Origin: Tetracentron sinense
Lineage: Eukaryota > Streptophyta > Magnoliopsida > Trochodendrales > Trochodendraceae
Direction: 5' to 3'
Length of the DNA: 64,000 nt
Assembly (NCBI GenBank): GCA_015143295.1
Contig: CM026570.1
Span: forward strand, 11,060,047 to 11,124,046
Both the position numbers and the translations under genes were made by a program. Shown here one piece after another: positions 12,961-25,744 of this stretch. Below the pieces are notes generated by a model. It saw only the letters and a program-made list of their open reading frames with translations. It did no database searches and had not been told where the DNA came from. Positions within the stretch are counted from its first letter, which is position 1. Each line of letters begins with the position of its first letter.

Positions 12961-14018
12961 TATAAGAATTCTTTTTAAGTCAGATGCTCTACTCACAAAC
13001 ACAGAACACCATTGAGTCCATGACCCGGAATTTGAAGGCCAAACCCCATAATTCTTATTTTGTAACTTCAAGCAATTGTGCCCTCCTTTGCCTCAGAGTT
13101 CTTCAAATGTTGCATCTACCTAATTCCAAACACACAATTCTTAAACTTTCTTTCTATTTTCCTTCTTCTTCTTATTTTTTTTCCACAAAATAAAGGCATA
13201 CATACATACTGAACATCAACGGTTTTTCCCCTTTCCATAATCAAACCTTGAAATTATGTCCATACTCCCGAAGAAATTATTCTAAAATGGTGAAAGGACG
13301 AAAAGTAAAACCGATATACCGATCCAATAACTTCTTTCTTGAAGAAAATGGTGCAAATTCGTTAAAACCACATTGATTTTAACATAAAAGCTATGGAGTT
13401 AAATAACAAAATCATGTATCTCATTGGAGAACTAAGGAATCTCCAAAAACACATTTCTACCATGAACTTTTATATTAAAAAAAGGAAAAAAAAAAAATCT
13501 CTCAAGTAGAAAACTGAACTGCCAAAAACCCCATCTTCTAAGAAGCAAATAAGATAAAAGAATAGCAACAACTCACTGCATTCACCACATCATTGTTTCT
13601 CTGTAAAAAGAAAGAAGTAAAATACCCCAATTGGAGAAAGAAGGTAAATGCAATTCATCAAACAGTGCAAAGTCAAAACCAATAAAGGGTATAGCTAATC
13701 CACTAATCCCAATTTTGTATTCCATACAAAAGGAAATCAAAAGCTAAAACTAAGAAATCAGCCATACCCAGATAAAGAAATTACCTCCAACAGAAGAAAA
13801 CATCTGCTGATGCTTGAAAGAACTGGAAACAACAGTTTGATCTGTTCTCATCTACAGAAATGAGAAGAGAACAGATGAAACTGAGATTATCAGAGAGAAG
13901 ACTTGGAAGTCAATGTCTCTGAAGAAAGCTTTGCGGGTCTTTTACACTTTTCTTGAAGAAACACGCGGTATGATTAAATGAAATGTCAAGGAAGTTACAA
14001 GAACTCCCTTGAAATTTT
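12961..14018 (-). promoter_or_regulatory. Probable 5' leader, leader intron and promoter of the PUB gene
   Basis: No protein gene seen. Read on the minus strand, a good donor context (ttggag followed by gtaattt) lies near 13791, and candidate acceptors lie shortly upstream of the ATG at 12960. A spliced 5' UTR is therefore likely but not proven. Confidence 0.35.
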
Positions 14019-14419
14019 CTCTGGAGAGCCAACCAATTAATAAGTCAACCAATCAGAGTCTAAGATCCCTGCTACTTTTCAAATGGATTTGTTTTTCCAG
14101 GAAATTATTTTCTGTCTTCCTCTCCCTCTAAATTCCCTTTATATATATATATATACAGCGACAGTTGGTTGACCGTTAATTTTACTATTTATCTTTTATT
14201 TTTTACAGAAAGAGAGTATTTCTTTTTTCTTTTTTCTTTTTTTTTTTGGGTGCAAAGAAAGAGAGTATTTCGTTCTGTATACTATGTATCACTGGCCACT
14301 CGTGGATCGATTCTGACCGTTGATCCCTGTCGAGATGCTCAACAATTGAAAACGGTCCTGACTCCGTCTTTCCAGAAAATATTGGCAAGCTAGACCCATA
14401 GTTGGTTGGCTCTCCAGAG
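14019..14419. repeat. Short inverted repeat bracketing 400 bp
   Basis: The 17-mer ctctggagagccaacca (14019-14035) recurs inverted at 14403-14419. The interior holds a TA run, a T-rich run and a local duplication of agaaagagagtattt (14210s and 14260s). Possibly a MITE; no convincing target duplication was found. Confidence 0.45.
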
Positions 14420-14853
14420 TTGCAACGTGTCTCTTAGTTATTGGGTGGTAGGTTGGGAAGAGGACCCTAGTTTCCATTTGGCACGTAGACCATAGTTGTA
14501 AGGAAGCTACAACACAAGCTAGCCACTCAATTTCAAGACCACACAAGCTAGGCTACTCATTTTTTTAAGGCCGACTCACTTTCATCATGTCAAGAGGATT
14601 GTATGTAAGAAATGATGGGATAAACTCAAATCTACATCCCAAGTAATAAACCCTTAATAAATATTGTTAGATTGAAATTTAAGACACCTAATTCTCCACA
14701 CACATAGCTCATGTAAGGCATAGAAGTATAGATGTCATAGTTTCATACTAATGTAATGAAAGCGACCTGTCCATATCTCATTTTTTGTTTCCTAATGATA
14801 CTTTTTAGTTCGCTTCCTTTTTTCTTGTTTTCGTTTATCTTGTTTTCGCTTAA

Positions 14854-15000
14854 TGCTCCGTTTGTTTCCAAGTAAAATAGAGGAAAACAAATGAATTTCA
14901 TGGAAAATAGCGGTTGTCCTAAAGAAAGTATACTTGGAAAATGATATTTTCCATGAAATTCATTTGTTTTCCCCTATTTTACCTCAAAACAAACGGAGCA
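14854..15000. mobile_element. Tourist-type (PIF/Harbinger) hairpin MITE
   Basis: 147 bp with nearly full-length inverted arms of about 55 bp: left tgctccgtttgtttcc, right aaacaaacggagca. It is flanked by TAA at 14851-14853 and at 15001-15003. A 3-bp TAA duplication and a terminus containing CCGTTTG fit PIF/Harbinger MITEs. Foldback RNA would form a long stem. Confidence 0.85.
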
Positions 15001-15230
15001 TAAGTGACAATGGACATGGTTTAGAAAAAGGCCGTTTACACGGTATATTTGACCTGATTGATAAAGTTCCTCCTCAAGGTTCAGTTGGCATAAAAAAATT
15101 ATGGGGGAGGGAACAGCCAACGTTTTAGATGGAATAAGCTTCTTCATATCTTCATCGATAATAGTTGCCTTATATCCCAAATATTTGAAGCAGGCCGGCA
15201 GCAACAACTATATATATATATATATGCACC

Positions 15231-15481
15231 GGATTTCCTCTAATAGGGCATCGTCTCTTCACTCAACATGTAGCGACAAATAAGAGGAGAAATTTTAAAA
15301 AAAAACATAGGAGAAATTGAGCATGGCCCCTTCACTTAACACGAGACCATAAAGGCGAGAACTCAAACAAACGTGGGAGAAATTGAAATCACCTTTGATA
15401 TTTTGATTTCTCCCCTTATTTCTCGCCACTTGTTGAGTGAAGAGGCTATGCCCGAGTGCAATACTCGCCAGAGGAAATCTA
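15231..15481. mobile_element. Inverted-repeat element flanked by TA microsatellites
   Basis: The arms ggatttcctct...ctcttcactcaaca and tgttgagtgaagag...agaggaaatct form an inverted pair of about 65 bp each. Runs of (TA)n lie directly outside both arms (15209-15225 and 15488-15502). Resembles MITEs inserted in TA repeats. Confidence 0.65.
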
Positions 15482-16805
15482 TAGACATATATATATATAT
15501 ATAGGGACATGAGGTCTGGTACAGGTAGGGTTAAACGTGCATGGGAGCGCCCTATATGTTTGACATGTTTTAAGGCAACCCAAAAACATTGGGCGTGCAC
15601 CATCGCATTAAAAGGGTGTCACCAAGGCTACTGGTTTAACCCTTTTCGTATGGCTTCAGTGCTTCTTAGCCATAATTACTAGTTGTGGTAGAACAGAATG
15701 GTAGAGCAGGAATGATCCCACATGCATTCCGTATCAAGTAGGGGAAGAATATAATTAATACCATAAGTTATTAGCCATGACATCATTAAATAGTCCCTTT
15801 CCAACATTAACATTTGATTAGGCACCACATACTAATATCCAAAAGTAAAACAATCTTCATTCTTTTCCTAGTGAGCATTTGGAACCAGTAGATGTCACAG
15901 TAGAATTCGAAAAACCGGCTCCTTTTGATCAAAGATATGAGTTTTTGAGAGGTACAACCACTCTGGAACACCTAAATCTTCATGGCAAAACATTTTCATT
16001 CCTCTGTCTCACCATGTTTTCTAGGCAATGCAAATCTCGTAAGATGCCAAAGGAGAAGGCCCAGATCACTAATGGCGAAACTGTACATACATTGCACAAT
16101 TAAGAGGGGACCCACCATTTGACACACAAAACTTGGAGATCTAAACCACCCAACCTATAAATTTCTTTGTATGGGCTTCAAATTGTAGAAAATAAATTAC
16201 GATTACAGAGCAAATATTCTAACAAGAAAATCCATGGTCAGATGGTTATCGAGTCCAATCACAATGAATTTGAAATAAAGTTCTAGATGATAAAAAACAT
16301 CAAATTGTGGATTCCATTAGCTGGGTGTAAGTTTGGCGGCGTAGATGGCAGTATCACTAGTATTTCGTAGACTGTAATTACAACCTACTCATACAGTATC
16401 AATATAGTGATTTCCACACACAAATTGACAATTCAAGAATTATGGAGTACTTTCCCAACTTCGACTGATTAAAGGAAGATTTGTTTATCTTCACTAACAA
16501 GTTTTTGCTAGTTCTTTGTTACCTAATTATCGATGAAGTTAACAAAAAAATCCCGCTTTTGTTCTTTCATGTCATAAGTATATAAATTAGAATTTTTCCC
16601 ATTCCCATACAGTCACTGGTTGAAATTTCCAAAGAAACGTAATTAATAGTAGACATTTATTCTGTTCTTTAAACACAGTTCAAAAAGTTCATAGCTGCAT
16701 ATTACATCTACATAGATATTCGAAATTGTTAATAGATACAAAAGAAGAAAAGGGAATATCTAGACTACTGCAAGTCTGCAATTATTTACACCCCTAAGAA
16801 GCCCA
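15482..16805. other. Gene-free interval downstream of the Pet100-like gene
   Basis: No gene recognised. The open frame near 15879-16103 has no family signature. The 3' UTR of the minus-strand Pet100-like gene must lie in the last few hundred bases below 16806. Confidence 0.5.
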
Positions 16806-18786
16806 TCAACGTAGATTGTTCTTGCGAGCAATCTCTCGAGCCATCTCACGAAGTTCTTCTGGTGGTGGAGGTCGAGGACCCTCGGGGGGATACACCACAT
16901 AAGAACGCTTCACATGGAAAGAAGCACAAAAGCTTTTGAGAACAGTGAATAAGAAAATGTGAGGGACTACAAGTCTGATAGATCAAGTCCATGTGATAAC
17001 AATTAGAGAAAAAACATTGGCAACCATAGATTGAAGTGCTAGATGTTGGCTTAGGCATAAAAAAGAGAAATGGGTCCAACCTGAAGCTTCTTACAAGGAG
17101 AATTCAAATTCCACCTGTTGTCAACCTTGCGTGTGAAATACAGTGAGCTTTGACACACTAGTCAAAAATGGTGATCTGAGCTCAATAAAATTTCAATCAA
17201 ATCTTGCAGCATTACCATTAATATGTTTGGAAAGTGCTGTCTGTATTGGTTTTGTCACTGGGCTCTATTTTAAAGTTTAAGAAAGCAGATCCTAGTCCCA
17301 ACATGACTAAAGTCACGGGAACTAGCCGAATCCAAATTACTTCAAGTTAATGGTGAATGAGATCTTGCAAACAAGGCTGCACTTGAAAGATAGAGTTGTT
17401 GCAGAGAAAAAGAGAAAATTGGACTGAATCTGTCCACACAGTTTCAAACTTGATGCTTAAGTTATTATTAACTCATAAAGTATATGAATCCACTACTAAA
17501 ATTAAAGTACTAACTACTAAGTGATGTGATCATGACCATTATTATGCTAAGCATGTTTGGTTTATCAACAAATATGATTGCACTGAAATAAATAAATAAA
17601 AACTGTGGGAGTGGGAGTGGGAGTCTTCGTGGAATCAGAATCTTTTTATTTTCTTTCAGAATGTTTACAAAAGAGGATAAACAAACAGAAAAGAAGATCA
17701 CTGAGAATCCATACAAAGTCTTCCAAACAGGATCTGCTCGCAGCAGTCAATGGCTGCTCTAGAATAGGTAGGAGACTGGCAGGAGTCAAGAGATGACTAA
17801 GATGACTTGAAACGGTCAATTTTCTAAGATAGCAGAGATTTTCTTTTCCTTTTTTTTTTATCGGTAAAAATGATAATGCACTGATACGAAAGGAAAATAC
17901 ATGGACAAGCAAGTTCACCGATTGGTGAACAGAAAAGAAAGATCAAAAGCAAAGGGAACCTACCATTCTCGGGGACATGAAAGCTACCCATAATCAAGAA
18001 TAGTCCCGGATCAAGATTGTCGAGGTCACTCCTAATCGAGCACCAAGAGAGGAAGACTGCAGAGATATTTTTTAATAAGGGGCACATTAACTCTACCTGT
18101 CATAAAAGCCACCCTTAGTCCACTGTGTTTTGGACAAGTATTCACTTTGGTTAAGGTGACTCCAGATCAAACCACATCTTATCTCCATGTTATCACATAT
18201 TTTCACCACTTATAAAGGGGACCAGCTTCCTCCAGTGTTTCTCAGTTTTTTCTTCCTAATATAACCTTACAAATTTTACAAATTTACTTGGAATTTGTAA
18301 TTCCTACACATAAGAGTAAATTAATTAGAAAACCTCTTTACTTATAATTTCTAAATTAACTAAATCTTTTACTTTTCAAAATCTTTAAAGCACTTTACCT
18401 TACAAAAAATCAAAAGTATCATATAACATTTACAACTATTTAAATTAATAAGCACAACTTAATAAAATATAATATTAAGTTTTGGAAATTCAATAATAAT
18501 GTTAATTATTAATCATCTCAAAAGGAAAACATAAATAACAAAATAAACTAATTATAGTTTTATATTAATTATATATGAACATCCATACTGTTGGATTGGT
18601 TATTGTTAATTGTCTTTGAAATTCACATATTTGAACAAAATCATGTTGTTTGGACTCTTCATCGTTTGTGTTGAATAGGCCCATGGAAAGAGATGCAAGA
18701 AGGTGTATGATAGATCTGTTCACACATTTGATTACTAACATTGGCAAGATACTGTCTGACCTTAGCTATTCTTTTCCATACTTCTT

Positions 18787-18858
<72 letters not shown>

Positions 18859-20221
18859 TACACACAAGTTTTCAAATCTTTTCAAGTTTCTTCCTCATCT
18901 CTCCCTTGATTGAGTGTGAGAACGTGTGTATGTCTTACCAAGAGTTAAGCATTTCTTCCCTGGGAACTATTGGGGATTGAACATGTTGGGTCGGTTAGGA
19001 TTCTGTACCATTACGGTTAGTAGTACTGCACATTTATAAGTTATAAGCGAATTGAAACAGGTAAACCTGAACCCAACCCAAGAAGAAACCCCTCAACCCT
19101 AACCCGTCGACCTAACCAATTTAACACAATTATAAATTGGTTGAGAAAATCTAACCCAAATCCAACCAACCTCAACCCAAGCCGGTGAAAATTCCGGGAA
19201 GTCTGAAGGATAAGAGGAAATCTAGAGTTTGATTACTCAGACCATCCTTAAACATAATATGTAGACATGTGGCCACCCTGTAGAGAATTTTCACTCAAAA
19301 CCTAATGGGCAACATAAGAGATTGCCATTGCCAACATTCAGTATGATTACATAGTTTACAGGGCCAATATGACCTTTTTCTGTAGGAGGGGTGTTAGAGC
19401 ATGCACTTGAAGAGCTCATAGTAGGTACTAGGTCGTTAAGAAGCCAAAGAGATTCTCTCTAAACTTGAGATCTAGTGGAACTAAAACAAGGAGCAGGTTG
19501 CCGAGGATGTGATCAAATCATCAAACCATCCAAGATGCAACCCTCGAGAAAAAAAAGGTTTATTCAAAAGACACCAATAAGGTGTATGCAGCAACTATTT
19601 AGTACCCTAAGCACCATTACCTAGCTAAGAGTTATGGATTAATCTCTATAATTTGCAAAACATTGCAATTTTCATATAACTAAAAAAAAAACTTCTAATC
19701 TAGCACCTTATTCGCTGTATTTCTCACATAATTTAGTTCATTAGTTCCCAAACCGAACAAATTATCAACACTAATACTTCAGCTGGTAAGAATTCAATAT
19801 ATGAAAGAATCTCTCATTTCTATCCTCAGTCCGATCTGAATAGTTGAGTTAGTTTCCATTTGTACAAGAAGATCCATCACATTTCTCTTACATACTTCTA
19901 TTAATGTAGCAAGACAGGGTATTGGGTTCTTTTGAGATGGACATATCAAGCATCCAATACCCTAACCACCAAATAAGAACACCACGAACCCTAACAAAGA
20001 TCAATTGAATTATCAAAAGCTAAAAATTTCAATCATTTTAAAGAAAAAATTTAGAGCAGATCAATAAGAGAGAGAGGAGAGATAGAAATTACATTGCCCA
20101 TGAATTTCTGGAGATTCTTAGTGTTGTTGGCGAATGTGTACATCATAGCGATCGGAACAGAAACATACAGGGCGAATTTCGCGATCTCCAAAATCCCTTT
20201 CGAAGTTCCCAAAGAAGACAT
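16806..20221 (-). CDS. PET100: Pet100-like small membrane protein (cytochrome c oxidase assembly family)
   Basis: 76-residue protein from two exons: 20221-20093 (43 codons, MSSLGTSKGILEIAKF...) and 16907-16806 (33 codons plus stop). The splice is phase 0 and joins MGN to RSYVVYPPEGPRPPPPEELR. The first half has one membrane segment (FALYVSVPIAMMYTFA); the second half has the proline-rich patch and a basic helix ending ARKNNLR. It matches what I know of the plant Pet100-domain proteins (Arabidopsis At4g14615). In yeast and humans, Pet100 helps assemble mitochondrial complex IV; the same role in plants is inference. The gene is easily missed because neither exon is a long reading frame and the 3185-bp intron separates them. 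Confidence 0.85.
16908..20092 (-). other. Long intron of the Pet100-like gene
   Basis: 3185 bp, donor gtaattt, acceptor ...tgtgaag. It holds the compound microsatellite at 18790-18866 and near 19080-19180 a stretch rich in aacccaac blocks, as seen at the ends of some hAT MITEs. No other gene is recognised in it. Confidence 0.6.
18790..18866. repeat. Compound microsatellite (CT)n-(TA)n-(CA)n
   Basis: Three adjoining dinucleotide runs in the intron of the Pet100-like gene. The overlapping open frames here are low-complexity translations, not genes. Confidence 0.95.
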
Positions 20222-20444
20222 TTTTTTTTTGGGGGGGAGGGGAGTTCAAGACGAAAGATCTCTCAGAAACCCTAATAAAAGCAGTGAAAGGATTGAGATC
20301 GGAGAGAGAGAAAGAGACAGTGTTTTAAACCCCGGACCGGAAACTGACCCAACGAGGGTGAGAGTCGGTCCAAACCGGGAACTAGCGGGTCAATCCAGCC
20401 CTTTTTTTTTTTTTTTTTTTATCAGCTGGCATTCTAATTCCTAA

Positions 20445-21270
20445 GAGCATTCCTAGCAGCCTCATCAAAATAGCCAAAACCCACAAAAAGTAGTTTTGGG
20501 TGAGCCATTTTTTTAAAATACTCCCAGCAGCCTCACCATTTTAACCAAAAAAAGGAGAAGAGAGAAGCAATATATTATAATTTTTGCGGGAAAACGAAAA
20601 AAGGAAGAGAGAGAAAAATATTATTTTATTGTTTGTGTGAGACCACAAAAAAGAAAGAAGGAGAGAGAAACCTTATTTTATTATTTGTGTGGGCCCAAGG
20701 ATGAGAAAGATTTAACTTTGGTGAGTCTACAGTACTCACCAAACTTGGTGAGTACTGTAGACTCACCAAACCGGTTTCTTCTTTTTATTGAGACTGTTGG
20801 GACTCATTTTAACATCTTTTTAGTCTTTTGGCTCACCAAAATAACCAAAAAGTTAAAAAGTTATTTTGGTGAGTCTGCTAGGAATGCTCTAACAGCCTCA
20901 CCAAATTTTACTCACCAAAATAGTCAAATCTTACTTTTTTTTCTATTTTAGCTATCCACATTTTTAAAACAAAACAACCTCACCAATTTAACAAAAAAAA
21001 AAAACAATATTTTATTATTTGTGTGTGACCATAATAAAAGAAGGAATAGTGAAACATTATTTTATTATTTGTGTGGAACCAAAAAAGCAAGAGAGATGAA
21101 GATTTGGTTTGGTGAGTGTACAGTACTCATACTATACACTCACCAAACCGAAATGGTTATTTTGAAGAGTTTTGAAGAAGCTGTTGGAGACCCTTTTTGT
21201 TATTTTTAATGTTTTGGCTCAATAAAAAAACTTTTGAAGAATTTTGAAGAAGCTGCTAGGAATGCTCTAA
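20445..21270. mobile_element. Two adjacent hAT-like MITE copies beside the Pet100 promoter
   Basis: Copy 1 (about 20445-20891) starts agcattcctagcagcctc and ends tctgctaggaatgctct; copy 2 (about 20892-21270) ends gctgctaggaatgctct. The outer flanks share ctaag. Each copy has an internal hairpin: 20719-20772, with arms ggtgagtctacagtactcacc and mirror, and a shorter one near 21111-21150. The left edge is only about 220 bp from the Pet100-like ATG. Confidence 0.7.
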
Positions 21271-21321
21271 GAGATTAATGTTTTAAGAAAATTAAGTAAA
21301 AAACTAATAAATTTTAATCAC

Positions 21322-21535
21322 CTCCGGTTGTAACCAAACTCGGGGGAGTTCGATTATTCCACTGACGCTGCCATGTGTCTCTTTTGATACCACTTAACTG
21401 TAGTTAATATTTACCCATCCTTAGGATTCACCCACCTATCCTCGATTTTAAGAAAAAATTAACCCTAAAAGTGAATAAATCTTAACCACAATTAAGGGAC
21501 ATCAAAAGGTACACGTGACCGGTTACAACACCAGA
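21322..21535. mobile_element. MITE of the ggttaagattcaccc family
   Basis: Foldback copy with termini ccggttgtaaccaaactc / gtgaccggttacaacacc. Subterminal blocks are catgtgtctcttttgatacc and its mirror ggacatcaaaaggtacacgtg, and the core motifs are ttaatatttacccatcctt and gtgaataaatcttaacc. At least ten related copies or fragments occur between 36 and 50 kb. Confidence 0.7.
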
Positions 21536-22365
21536 GAATCACGAGTCAGACACAAGTCAAACAACTCGTAATCAAGGGAATAGTCATATGGGGCCCGGGA
21601 GGCTTGATATTTTTGGGGGGGAAATCTCATAGTATTAATAGCCTATAAGAGGGGTGGAGGGTGGGGGCTCTATACCCTAAATTTTTTAGAAAAATATATT
21701 CTTTATAAACGGACACAATCAGAAGCAATTGGCCCTGAAATTGGCCCTTCCGAAAAATTGGAAACCCCATTGTTAGCCCCCTGCAAGACAATCCTAATCC
21801 TGGATCCACCATTGGTTGTAATGATCTCCAAAACGCCTCAAAATAAATGAATTAGAATTGGACAACTATGAATTCACATCGACTCCCGTCTACATCTATT
21901 TGTAGATGAATATTGACTAATACACATGACCACTTAATAGTAAGGTAACTCTCTGGAGTTGAATTTTTTTTTTTTTTTGTTAAAGAGGAAATCTAGACAC
22001 ACGTTTGTGAAACTCAATTCCTTACGTGCATGTACTTTTTATATACGATGTTTGTTGTTGATTCATGGAAGCATTTGCGCTTAATGAAAGGATCAGAGGC
22101 GATTGGGCTCGGTTAGTAACTTTACACACAATTATTTCATGTGATTTGTTATCAGCAAATTTTTAAAGTGTTAGCTCATTGCAACATTCATACCACCCGT
22201 AGTATTGTACATGCAACTTTGCATGTGCCTCATGCTTTTTTTTTTGTTTTTTTTTTTTTTTGGTCAACAGATTTGCATTCCATAAACTGAAAGAGTCACA
22301 ACCAAGGTTACATTAGATATGAGGACAAAGCTTCAATGCAAAGAATTCGTGTACTAGAGCTATAA
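21536..22365. other. Gene-free interval
   Basis: No gene recognised. Contains T-rich runs at 21967-21980 and 22237-22261. From about 22110 it begins to resemble the dispersed repeat at 24633-24895. Confidence 0.5.
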
Positions 22366-25295
22366 GTAACACTTCATTGGGTCTACGAAAAATTTAGTGT
22401 GTGGGTCTCTCTTTCCTAACATGTGACAGAAATTAATCAAAAGGAATATGTTTATGCCATCTAATCGATGAAAAAACTATAAATAAAGTGTCGCACCCCA
22501 AAATCTCATTTAACTTAATGTGAGACCTTAGCACGTGACTTAAAACATTAATTCCATAACTTCCTGTCATAAAACACTTAAGGCAATTCTAAAAACATGG
22601 ACCTAAAAAATTTTCTCTTCAAGTAAAAGCTAATCATGTTCAATATCTGAAATAAATACCAAGACATCATAATCAATTTAAAATCATCCTCTATGAATTC
22701 TCAATCATAAATTCAAACTAACTATAACTCCAAAATTAGTTTATTACAAAGTCTAAAATTCAAAATCCAAAATATTAGTGATCTAATGTCCGGAGTATGG
22801 CCAGCAATCCAAATTCCATTCTCCATCAGGGTAATCACCTGCTGGTTCTTCCTGCTCCTCCTCGTACTCATCTTCCTCCCAATGTCCTGGAGCACCGGTA
22901 TTAAAACTATAACCTGCCGACAACAACAGTCATCGGCTGAGTAATAAGTTACCCAACGTATATACAAAATCATATCTAACAATATAACGATATTTAATAT
23001 AAACATGGTTTAAGATTTCAACATAATATGAAAACATATAACAATTCAGAGTGCGGAAGCATAATTAAATTTCGATTCTTACACATGATCACTTGTGTTT
23101 ATTTATCTTGTTTATTTTATTTATTTTCTTATCCGTAAATTTATCCAACAACATACGAATGCAATAACTTAATATAACTCTAACTCATATATTGGGTAGA
23201 GACTGACATATACCCTACTTTTCGAGGTACCACACAATATACACATTATCCGGTGCATACGGCTTGTCTACACATTCTCCGGTGTATACGGCTTGTCTAC
23301 ACATTCACCGGTGTATACGGCTGGTCTTACCTTGATCATAAGCCTGTGGATACTCGGTCAGTGCAAAACTCAATCATGCATAATGCTTGTGTCCTTGTGT
23401 ACTTGCATAATACTTGTCATCTTATTTCTTATTATCATACTTGTTCATGTCCAATTTCGTAAATAAGTGCAAGTAAAATAACAATAATTATAAATCATTC
23501 ACAATTTAAACATGCAGAAATTCTCATAATTGATCAACATAAAATATGAGTTTATCAAGTTTTCGACAACAAAGATAAGGACAATGTAATTCATCATGTC
23601 TCAATTTCCAATACATAATTTAAATTAAATTAATCTCTCAAAACCCTAGTTTATAACATACTATAATTTCAAAACAACATAGAATCACTCCATCAAATTT
23701 AACCATCATCACTTCCTCCATTCTTCATTTGATATAATAATTAAATCACAAGAACATTTTTAACATCATCAGTATCTTTCGCAAGGAAATCATAAATTTA
23801 AACTCTCTAAACATCATATATAATTTCTATGAAAAAATCATGGTCTAAAGCATTCTCAAAATCATCATATATATTTTCCATAAGAAGATCATGATTAAAA
23901 CACTCTTTCTAATGTCATATACATTTTTCATACGAAATCATAATTTAAAAATATCACATGTATGCTTAATCTTGCTTGTTCTTGCTTTAGATTTATCACT
24001 TTCATAATTTTATATCAACATCACTATATTGAAAGGAAGAAAGTTATATTTACCTCTCACGATCGCTTCCCTACGCTCACGCGCTTGCGAATGGGGTTGA
24101 TCTACACTTTTTCGCCATTTCTCCTTGAAAACCCTTTAATCTCTCATCTTGGATCTTTCAAAAATCTCTTCTCTCACTCTCTTTTAGGTTTAGAAAGCTT
24201 TAGGGACCTTTCAAAACTCTCAACCTACAACTAAAAGGGGTATATATAGTGTTGGGAGCCCTAGGGACTCCACAAAAGAGAGATCGCGCACTCCCACCAC
24301 CGAACAGCGTTTTGGGAGATCAATCGCCTGCCGGCGGTGATCGATCGCCGGTGGTAATTTTTATTTTTTTTAACTCTTTTGATTTTCTTTCTTTCATGCA
24401 ATTTATCATCAAAACAACTTGAATTTAACGTTTTATTTGGGTTTTAAATTATCTACTATTCACATTAATTATAGGCTTAAATACATTAAAAGAATTAAAC
24501 ACGTGATTCAATAGCATTTAATAAAGTTCACAAACATTAAGAAAATAATAAATTCGGGTTTCTACATAAAGTTAGGTCTAATGCTAACCAACTAGGGTTA
24601 ATGACACGTTTTTTTTTACGTCTGATTTGGTAGCCTAAACATCTTTGATTGATTAATTTTTTGTTTCTTGTTAAGGAATGGGGCCCACATCATGGTATAT
24701 AGTGAATTGATAGCATATACGTGACACACGTGCAACTTTACCTATGCGTCATGCGTTTGAGCGATATATGACACTCTTTTGGATACACCAAAAAAAAAAT
24801 ATGATGTGAGTCTCTATTTCCTAACATGTTTCTAAAAAGCAGCCTAATCCGAAATGCCCAATCCATACTATTTGATGGCAAAAACTATAACCTAAGTTAG
24901 ATAAAATTAACTGTAGGGGTTAATGTTGACAAGCTAGGATTAATAATTGACGTTTTTTTTATATTTGATCAGACAGCCTAAACACCTTTTATTGAGTTTA
25001 TTTTCACATTAGCAAGGTTAATTTGACCCAATTTAGGTTATAGTTTTTGTCATCATATAGTATGCCTTGGACATCTTTGATTAGGGTGCTTTTTTGGCAC
25101 ATGTTAGGAAAGGAAAACTGGCATCATATTTATTCAGTGGGTCCAAAAAAATCACATATCGCTCAAACACATGACGCATAGGTAAAGTTGCGCATGTGTC
25201 ATGTATATGCTACAAATTCACTATATACCATGATGCAGGTCCCCATTCCTTCACACGCAACAAAAAATTAATCAATTGGAGATGTTTAGGCTGCA
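22366..25295. repeat. Three related repeat units, one split by the solo LTR, two forming an inverted pair
   Basis: Unit A is 22366-22488 continuing at 24567-24632 (cut by the solo LTR). Unit B is 24633-24895. Unit C is 25037-25295, inverted relative to B. Shared blocks include tctctatttcctaacatg, gcaactttacctatgcgtcatg, aaaaactataacctaa and cctaaacatctttgattg. The B/C pair is a foldback with arms of about 260 bp and a 140-bp loop, likely a decayed TIR element. Confidence 0.65.
22489..24566. mobile_element. Solo LTR, 2078 bp, with 5-bp target duplication
   Basis: Begins TGTCGCACCCC and ends GGGTTTCTACA (TG...CA). It is flanked on both sides by TAAAG (22484-22488 and 24567-24571). It holds three tandem copies of a cggcttgtctacacattc block (23252-23330) and a tatatata box near 24241-24248. 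There is no internal domain, so it is probably the product of unequal recombination between two LTRs, most likely of a Gypsy-type element given its length. Orientation is uncertain. Confidence 0.85.
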
Positions 25296-25744
25296 ATCTG
25301 TCTTAAGACGTCATAACCAAAACTGCCTTAAGCATCACATACATGAACATATTTCATATGTTAAATGAAAGGTTCTATCACATTTTAAGCTATTCAAAAA
25401 GATTATAAATGTTCGTCATAGTACTAATCATTTAACACATTCTTCTATGCCTTCCATACCACAAGTTCCAAAACATCCCCTAAGAGAGATAATTTGGTAT
25501 CTATAAGACAGGTCATACACCTTTTGGATACTCAAATCAATGAGAAGAGATTGTGGATGCAATGAAATTGTGGATGCAATGAAATGCATGCCTGTGTCCA
25601 AAATCAACTATCAACATTAGCCCCCTATCTGACAGAGCGCTTAAGTATAGTGCTCCCGTCAGACATTCATAGATGGCTATAAACTCAAATGCAAATGATC
25701 AATGACATATTCAATATATTTGTCATATGGTAGCAAACACACAT

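Noticed and set aside
18650..18980. Open frames with Ser-Leu and Thr-His runs
   Set aside because: They are translations of the (CT)n(TA)n(CA)n microsatellite.
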